A model generated the notes under the pieces. That model searched no databases. It saw only the letters and a program-made list of their open reading frames with translations, and was not told where the DNA came from. A DNA stretch of 11,419 nucleotides from Alcaligenaceae bacterium (GTDB lineage: Bacteria; Pseudomonadota; Gammaproteobacteria; Burkholderiales; Burkholderiaceae). Shown here piece after piece: positions 7,618-11,419 of this stretch. Location: NCBI GenBank assembly GCA_947372575.1, contig CANBUF010000027.1:1-11419 (forward strand). Reading direction: 5' to 3'. Positions within the stretch are counted from its first letter, which is position 1. Each line of letters starts with the position of its first letter. Made by a program: the position numbers and the translations under genes.

Positions 7618-8073
7618 TCAGGAGCCAGCCAGCATTCTCACCGCGGTATAGGTCATCACATCGATATCCTGCTGATTTTTGACATCAATGCGTGAGGTGA
7701 CGATGGCGCGATTGTTTTTGGACGTCGGCCGAATTTCCGTGACTTCGATGTCAGCCCACACCGTATCTCCCGCCATGACAGGGCGGAGGATTTTTTTATG
7801 GACTTCCAACAATGCCAGACCCGTGTTCTGTGCCATGCCTTGAAGCACCATGCCCTCGATGATTGTGTAGGTTAACGCGCCAGGTGCCGGTCTGCCTTGC
7901 ATCGCTCCCCCTGAATAGGTGGTGTCGACAAATATGGCTTCGAGCATGCCAGTGACACTAATAAAATTCACAATATCTGTTTCAGTGATGGTGCGTCGCA
8001 GGGTCCTGAAGCGCTGTCCAACGGCCAGCTCTTGCCAGGTGTAGCCTGCACCCAGAATTTTGACATTATTCAA
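7618..8073 (-). CDS. MaoC-like hot-dog fold protein, probable acyl-CoA hydratase/thioesterase relative
   Basis: Read from a TTG start at 8073 it has 151 residues, preceded by AAGGAG at 7-nt spacing. Longer in-frame starts up to 8160 run through a repeat array and lack a ribosome site, so I reject them. The MaoC fold is suggested by TITETDIVNFISVTG (28-42), RPAPGALTYTIIEGM (61-75) and ILRPVMAGDTVWADIEVTEI (95-114). Canonical MaoC hydratases have GD-x-NP-x-H, supplying the catalytic Asp and His; here the stretch reads TGMLEAIFVDTTY (41-53), so Asp is replaced by Met43 and His by Phe48. I recall related proteins with a TGM-E-F-D pattern, which suggests a distinct subfamily rather than damage. 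It lies between the CoA-transferase and Bug genes, so a CoA-ester substrate is likely. Confidence 0.85.
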   Translation of the reverse strand: MNNVKILGAGYTWQELAVGQRFRTLRRTITETDIVNFISVTGMLEAIFVDTTYSGGAMQGRPAPGALTYTIIEGMVLQGMAQNTGLALLEVHKKILRPVMAGDTVWADIEVTEIRPTSKNNRAIVTSRIDVKNQQDIDVMTYTAVRMLAGS

Positions 8074-8080
8074 AGGGGAT

Positions 8081-8086
8081 CTCCTT
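8081..8086 (-). promoter_or_regulatory. Ribosome binding site fixing the TTG start of the maoC-like gene
   Basis: On the minus strand this reads AAGGAG, 7 nt before the TTG at 8073. It decides the start, because the upstream in-frame ATG codons (8160, 8133, 8115) lie in or at the edge of the tandem repeats and have no such site. Confidence 0.8.
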
Positions 8087-8170
8087 GAGTTTTTTTGGGG
8101 TGTAGCTGCATGCATTTTGGAGTGTGAGAGCATGCATTTTGGAGTGTAAAGGCATGTCATTTAGGAGTGT
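8087..8170. repeat. Array of three to four short direct repeats, 22-23-nt period
   Basis: Two identical 17-nt copies, CATGCATTTTGGAGTGT (8109-8125 and 8131-8147), are followed by a diverged 18-nt copy CATGTCATTTAGGAGTGT (8153-8170) and preceded by a weak copy ending GGGGTGT at 8103 (11 of 17 positions). Five-nt spacers of unrelated sequence (agctg, gagag, aaagg, tgcag) follow the copies. The copies end at 8103, 8125, 8147 and 8170, giving steps of 22, 22 and 23 nt, close to two helical turns. The array fills the gap between the CoA-transferase stop (8191) and the maoC-like start. It may be an operator array for an internal promoter. CRISPR is excluded by the tiny spacers. Confidence 0.8.
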
Positions 8171-8190
8171 TGCAGCATACAGTGACATCG

Positions 8191-9405
8191 TTAATGATTC
8201 TTATGATGTTGTCTGGCAGAACCATTGGCGATCATGGCCTCGATTGTTTCTGCAGACAAACCAGCCTTGAGTAGTTCCTGCCGCGTGTGCTCGCCCAAGC
8301 GAGGCGCCATGGCAGGAGCAACTTGCGAGTGTTCCATTTTGATTGGACTGCGCACAAAGCGGTAATGTTTACCGTCGTCTTCAATATCCGCAAAAAAATC
8401 CACACTTTTCAGATGCGGATCAGACTCCAAATCCTCAAGCCTGTTTGCTGCCGCGGCAGGGATCTCATGGCTGTCGCAGAAGTCCAGCCAGAATTGTGTT
8501 GGATGTGCGCAGACTATTTGTCCAGCGAGCTCATACAACTCGGCAATATATTTTGTGCGTGAACTGATTTTGGTAAAGCGTTCATCGCTCGCGTACTGTG
8601 GGTGACCGCTCTGATTAAAGAATGTCTGCCAGTGCTTGTCTGTATACGGCATCATGCATACATACCCGTCTAGCGTTTGATAGGGTTTGCGCCATTCGGT
8701 GAGCACGCGCGGATAGCCGATTTCATCAGAATGTCCTGGCAGATGGTGACCATATAAGTGTTCGACCAGCACATAGGAGGTCATGGTTTCAAACATCGGG
8801 ATTTCAATAAACTGACCAAGTCCGGTTCGTTCCCGTTGAAACAATGCTGCCAAAATCGCATGGGCTGCCGCGATCCCACAGGTTTTGTCTGCCGCGATCG
8901 TGGGCAAATACCGTGGGGTACCTGACTGAATCGTCATGATGTCAGCAATGCCGCTCAGGCCCTGGATAATATCATCGTAGGCTGGACGTCCCGCATAGGC
9001 ACCCCCATTACCAAAGCCATGCAAACCCGCATAAATCAGTTTGGGATTGCGTGCCAGTAATGTCTCGGGATCCAGGCCAAGAGCAGCCATTTTTTGTGGA
9101 CGTACGCTATGCATCAGGACATCGGCGGTATCAACGAGTTTGAGTAACGCCTCCCGGGCCTCAGGGTCTTTGAGGTTCAGGCAGATACTTTTCTTATTGC
9201 GGTTCACGCCCAGGAATATTGCGGATAATCCTTCTTCGAGGCGGGGGCCCGTATTGCGGGTTGAGTCACCCTCGGGAGATTCAACCTTGAGCACTTCGGC
9301 ACCATAGTCAGCCAGAATCTGGCTGGCATACGGTCCAAAGACTACAGAGGTCAAGTCCAGTATTTTGATGCCGTCGAGTGCTGTTGAAGCTGTTGGGTTT
9401 TTCAT
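8191..9405 (-). CDS. Class III (CaiB/BaiF family) CoA-transferase
   Basis: A 404-residue protein of normal length for the family, which moves CoA from a CoA-thioester donor to a free carboxylate in the cytoplasm. The N-terminus carries GIKILDLTSVVFGPYASQIL and ADYGAEVLKVESPEGD (32-47), followed by FLGVNRNKKSICLNLKD (64-80) and PAYDDIIQGLSGI (141-153). The expected nucleophilic Asp is D173 in AADKTCG, just before the helix AAHAILAALFQRERTGLGQF (180-199). The interdomain stretch has GYVCMMPYTDKHWQTF. The ATG at 9405 lacks a good ribosome site, but it starts right at the family's N-terminal motif, so I keep it. It is first in a probable minus-strand operon with the MaoC-like and Bug genes. The substrate cannot be named. 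Confidence 0.95.
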   Translation of the reverse strand: MKNPTASTALDGIKILDLTSVVFGPYASQILADYGAEVLKVESPEGDSTRNTGPRLEEGLSAIFLGVNRNKKSICLNLKDPEAREALLKLVDTADVLMHSVRPQKMAALGLDPETLLARNPKLIYAGLHGFGNGGAYAGRPAYDDIIQGLSGIADIMTIQSGTPRYLPTIAADKTCGIAAAHAILAALFQRERTGLGQFIEIPMFETMTSYVLVEHLYGHHLPGHSDEIGYPRVLTEWRKPYQTLDGYVCMMPYTDKHWQTFFNQSGHPQYASDERFTKISSRTKYIAELYELAGQIVCAHPTQFWLDFCDSHEIPAAAANRLEDLESDPHLKSVDFFADIEDDGKHYRFVRSPIKMEHSQVAPAMAPRLGEHTRQELLKAGLSAETIEAMIANGSARQHHKNH

Positions 9406-9455
9406 AGCCGGATAATTTAAATATGACTTAATGGGTTTTTTTGCTTGAGTTCACT

Positions 9456-9469
9456 GTTGAATTGTCAAC
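9456..9469 (-). promoter_or_regulatory. Dyad overlapping a TTGACA -35 box for the CoA-transferase operon
   Basis: GTTGAATTGTCAAC is a 5-4-5 inverted repeat. On the minus strand it contains a perfect TTGACA (9468-9463), but at 16-18 nt spacing no good -10 hexamer is visible. This would fit a regulated leftward promoter with its -35 inside a repressor site, or chance; start-site evidence is absent. Confidence 0.35.
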
Positions 9470-9478
9470 TTTTGTGCG

Positions 9479-9562
9479 AAGGTGATCACTCATTTAGTCC
9501 CAAAGTGATTGCTATATGTGTATGAGGGTGATTGTTCATGCTGTGTCAAGGTAATTACCAAA
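9479..9562. repeat. Four direct repeats at exact 23-bp period in the divergent promoter
   Basis: The cores GTGATCACTCAT, GTGATTGCTATA, GTGATTGTTCAT and GTAATTACCAAA start at 9482, 9505, 9528 and 9551, exactly 23 bp apart, each preceded by a purine-rich triplet. The first and last are dyads (GGTGATCACT, near-perfect; GGTAATTACC, perfect). The consensus is about RRGTGATTRCTCAT. The array lies in the 280-nt gap between the divergent CoA-transferase and acyl-CoA dehydrogenase genes, so it is a likely operator array for one regulator. Weaker look-alikes follow at 9571 (GTCATCAAA) and 9591 (CTGATCAAT), 20 bp apart. Confidence 0.7.
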
Positions 9563-9583
9563 TTATTTAGGTCATCAAACCCA

Positions 9584-9589
9584 TACAAT
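9584..9589 (+). promoter_or_regulatory. Possible -10 element for the acyl-CoA dehydrogenase genes
   Basis: TACAAT matches 5 of 6 positions of TATAAT. No -35 hexamer lies at 16-18 nt. A start near 9596 would put the perfect palindrome GGTAATTACC (9550-9559) near -41.5, which would suit an activator. This is inferred from spacing only. Confidence 0.3.
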
Positions 9590-9685
9590 ACTGATCAATA
9601 TCTTTCACCTCGCATTGTTGCACGATGCCGAGGCCGCCTCACCGATCATGATGAGGCATCATGTTTAAAGGACTGATTCCTGAAT

Positions 9686-10837
9686 ATGCTGACTGCTCTT
9701 GAATTTACCCAAGTCCCCTCAGAGGAACATGCTTTCCGTGCTGAAATCCGATCGTTTTTAAACGAAACTCTGGCAGACATGCCCTCACACATGCGGGCGC
9801 GTTCCTGGATGGGGTCCGACGAGGCGTTTAGCCGTAAATTAGCTGCGCGCGGCTGGTTGGGGTTGACCATTCCAGCAGAATACGGTGGCTCTGGAAAAGG
9901 TTTTTTCTCCAGATTTGTCCTGTCCGAAGAGCTCCTCGCATCCGGAGCGCCCGTCGCGTCGCACTGGATTGCAGATCGCCAAAGTGGCCCTTTGATACTT
10001 AAATTCGGAACCGAAGCACAGCGTCATTTTTATATTCCACGGATTTGCCGCGGCGAGGCCTTCTTCTGTATCGGCATGAGCGAGCCGAACTCTGGCTCTG
10101 ACCTGGCCAGTATCCGGACACGTGCGCAGCCGAACGAGCAAGGCTGGCTCCTCAATGGCAGCAAAATCTGGACGACTAATGCCCATCATTGTCAGTACAT
10201 GATTGCCCTGGTGCGAACTTCGGGCGAAACGACAGATAGGCAAAAGGGACTCTCGCAAGTCATTATCGACCTGAAATTACCCGGTGTGACGATTCGACCA
10301 ATCGTCGATATGGCAGGTGATGCGCATTTTTCCGAAGTGTTTTTCGACAATGTACAACTCGCTGCGGAGGCGCTGATTGGTGCCGAAGGGCAGGGATGGG
10401 AACAAGTCAATGCCGAGCTTGCGTTTGAACGTAGCGGGCCCGAGAGGATTTATTCGAGCGTCGCTTTGCTTGAGTGCTGGATAAATTTGCTTAGGGAACA
10501 GCCTAGCTGTGACCTTGAGACCAGCGCACTCCTGGGGAGTTTGATCGCCGAAATGGCCGTTTTGCGTGCGTTATCTCTTGCGGTGACGCAAAAGCTTGTC
10601 CAGGGCGAAAGCCCTGCGATAGATGCGTCGGTCGTTAAGGATTATGGGACTGATTTTGAACAAAAATTGATTCGACAGATAGGTGCCTGGCTAGGGGCAC
10701 ATCCGGATATTGTTGTGTCGAGCGATATGCTCAGTACGCTTGGCTATCTTGAACAAATGGGCGTGACATTTACCCTGCGGGGCGGCACGCGTGAAATCCT
10801 GCGAGGCATTATTGCCCGTGGTCTGGGATTGAGGTAA
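9686..10837 (+). CDS. Acyl-CoA dehydrogenase family protein
   Basis: A 383-residue FAD-dependent acyl-CoA dehydrogenase, the usual family length, oxidising a CoA thioester to its 2,3-enoyl form and passing electrons to ETF. Domains: N-terminal helical (about 10-125), with GWLGLTIPAEYGGSG (56-70); beta barrel with the FAD signature FFCIGMSEPNSGSDLA (126-141) and GSKIWTTNA (158-166); C-terminal helical, ending in RGGTREILRGIIARGLGLR (365-383). A Glu in the classic MCAD position before the GGT motif is not clear by eye, so the catalytic base is unassigned. The ATG at 9686 lies 12 nt after AAAGGA, a rather long spacing. It is divergent from the CoA-transferase and 5 nt before a second dehydrogenase-like subunit, with which it probably forms a heteromer. 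Confidence 0.94.
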   Translation: MLTALEFTQVPSEEHAFRAEIRSFLNETLADMPSHMRARSWMGSDEAFSRKLAARGWLGLTIPAEYGGSGKGFFSRFVLSEELLASGAPVASHWIADRQSGPLILKFGTEAQRHFYIPRICRGEAFFCIGMSEPNSGSDLASIRTRAQPNEQGWLLNGSKIWTTNAHHCQYMIALVRTSGETTDRQKGLSQVIIDLKLPGVTIRPIVDMAGDAHFSEVFFDNVQLAAEALIGAEGQGWEQVNAELAFERSGPERIYSSVALLECWINLLREQPSCDLETSALLGSLIAEMAVLRALSLAVTQKLVQGESPAIDASVVKDYGTDFEQKLIRQIGAWLGAHPDIVVSSDMLSTLGYLEQMGVTFTLRGGTREILRGIIARGLGLR

Positions 10838-10842
10838 TTGAC

Positions 10843-11419
10843 ATGCAAGATTCTTTTTTTGATTCAGCTGACAGACTCTTTGCTCAAGAGTGCACACCTG
10901 CGCATATCCGTCAGATTGAGGCCGGTGGTGATACCGCAGCACTATGGCAAACACTTGTTTCTGCAGGATTTATGGATGCGTTGCTTCCAGAAGTGGCCGA
11001 AGGTGCGGGTTTAACGCTTGCCGATGTATGGTCGATTCTGTTTTGTATGGGGCGCCATGCCTTACCTCTGCCTTATGCGCAGACTATGTTGGCAAGAGCT
11101 TGGCTCCATCATCATGGCCAGAGGATGCCGGAGGGGTCAATTACATTTGCACCCTTTCAGGTTTCGGCTGATGGGACAGGCTTGTGCGCACGTGCGGTGA
11201 CATTTGGACGTACTGCAGATTGGGTGCTGGCCCAACACGACAAAAATGTCTGGTTGCTGCCGGTGATTCAAGCTCAAGCGAAGCACTCGGGCGCTCATGG
11301 TTCGCTTGATGCGGACTTGTACTGGCCAGCCGAGGTGACACAGTCTGCTTTACTTGGCGATTGGGCGGCCCCGCAGTTCAGGGATTTGCTCGCGATTTCG
11401 CTGGCGGTGTTGATCGCAG
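10843..11419 (+). CDS. Second acyl-CoA dehydrogenase-like subunit, 3'-partial
   Basis: The frame is open from ATG 10843 to the right edge (192 codons, no stop). The ATG follows TGAGG at about 8 nt and lies 5 nt after the previous stop, so the two genes are probably translated together. The N-terminus has the helical pattern of acyl-CoA dehydrogenases: LWQTLVSAGFMDALLPEVAE (residues about 35-54) matches the family's L-GW-GL-PEE region, and MGRHALPLPYAQTMLARAWL (71-90) matches the segment with a conserved P-P. In the part visible the FAD signature M-EP-GSD is not evident where expected, which is common in the non-FAD-binding partner of heteromeric dehydrogenases. The C-terminal half lies outside the window. 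Confidence 0.85.
   Translation, partial: MQDSFFDSADRLFAQECTPAHIRQIEAGGDTAALWQTLVSAGFMDALLPEVAEGAGLTLADVWSILFCMGRHALPLPYAQTMLARAWLHHHGQRMPEGSITFAPFQVSADGTGLCARAVTFGRTADWVLAQHDKNVWLLPVIQAQAKHSGAHGSLDADLYWPAEVTQSALLGDWAAPQFRDLLAISLAVLIA

Noticed and set aside
8074..8160. N-terminal extension of the maoC-like gene from ATG 8160
   Set aside because: The 29 extra residues come from the direct repeat array, look nothing like a MaoC N-terminus, and have no ribosome site; AAGGAG with TTG at 8073 explains translation better.
8087..8170. CRISPR array
   Set aside because: Repeats are 17 nt with 5-nt spacers, only three clear copies, and there are no cas genes.
9624..9660. GATGCC...GGCATC inverted repeat before the acyl-CoA dehydrogenase as a riboswitch or attenuator
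   Set aside because: The 6-bp arms are 25 nt apart, there is no U-run, and no known riboswitch pattern is visible; probably chance.

Overview
The window looks like chromosomal DNA of a betaproteobacterium of the order Burkholderiales, quite possibly Alcaligenaceae (Bordetella/Advenella-like). The grounds are the cco gene order, the presence of a Bug-type (TctC family) periplasmic binding protein beside CoA-transferase and acyl-CoA dehydrogenase genes, and a moderate GC content. The genus is an inference; no rRNA or other marker gene is present.

Left half (1-6587, all plus strand): a cbb3-type cytochrome c oxidase cluster. It opens with the 3' part of a CcoI/FixI-type copper P-type ATPase that keeps its membrane helices but has lost, in frame, all cytoplasmic catalytic domains. 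ccoS follows, then a 257-nt intergenic region with a perfect FNR box (1164-1177). Next come the tightly packed ccoN-ccoO-ccoQ-ccoP-ccoG, a short ccoH (FixH) and a small two-helix membrane protein. CcoN, CcoO and CcoP carry all their expected haem and copper ligands, so the oxidase itself looks functional. CcoG, CcoS and CcoH are assembly factors. The FNR box indicates induction at low oxygen.

Right half (6588-11419): a CoA-linked catabolic locus built around a divergent promoter. On the minus strand, probably one transcript, lie a class III (CaiB/BaiF) CoA-transferase, a MaoC-fold protein lacking the usual catalytic dyad, and an orphan Bug solute-binding protein. On the plus strand lie an acyl-CoA dehydrogenase and the beginning of a second acyl-CoA dehydrogenase-like subunit that runs off the right edge. 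A plausible scheme is capture of an organic acid by the Bug protein, CoA activation by the transferase, and oxidation by the dehydrogenase pair; the substrate cannot be read from the sequence. The Bug gene converges on the last cco-cluster gene with only 5 nt between the two stop codons.

Non-coding structure worth attention: four short direct repeats at an exact 23-bp period in the divergent promoter (9479-9562), and a separate array of three clear copies plus one weak copy at a 22-23-nt period between the CoA-transferase and MaoC genes (8087-8170). No regulator gene, tRNA, rRNA, transposase or CRISPR array was seen.
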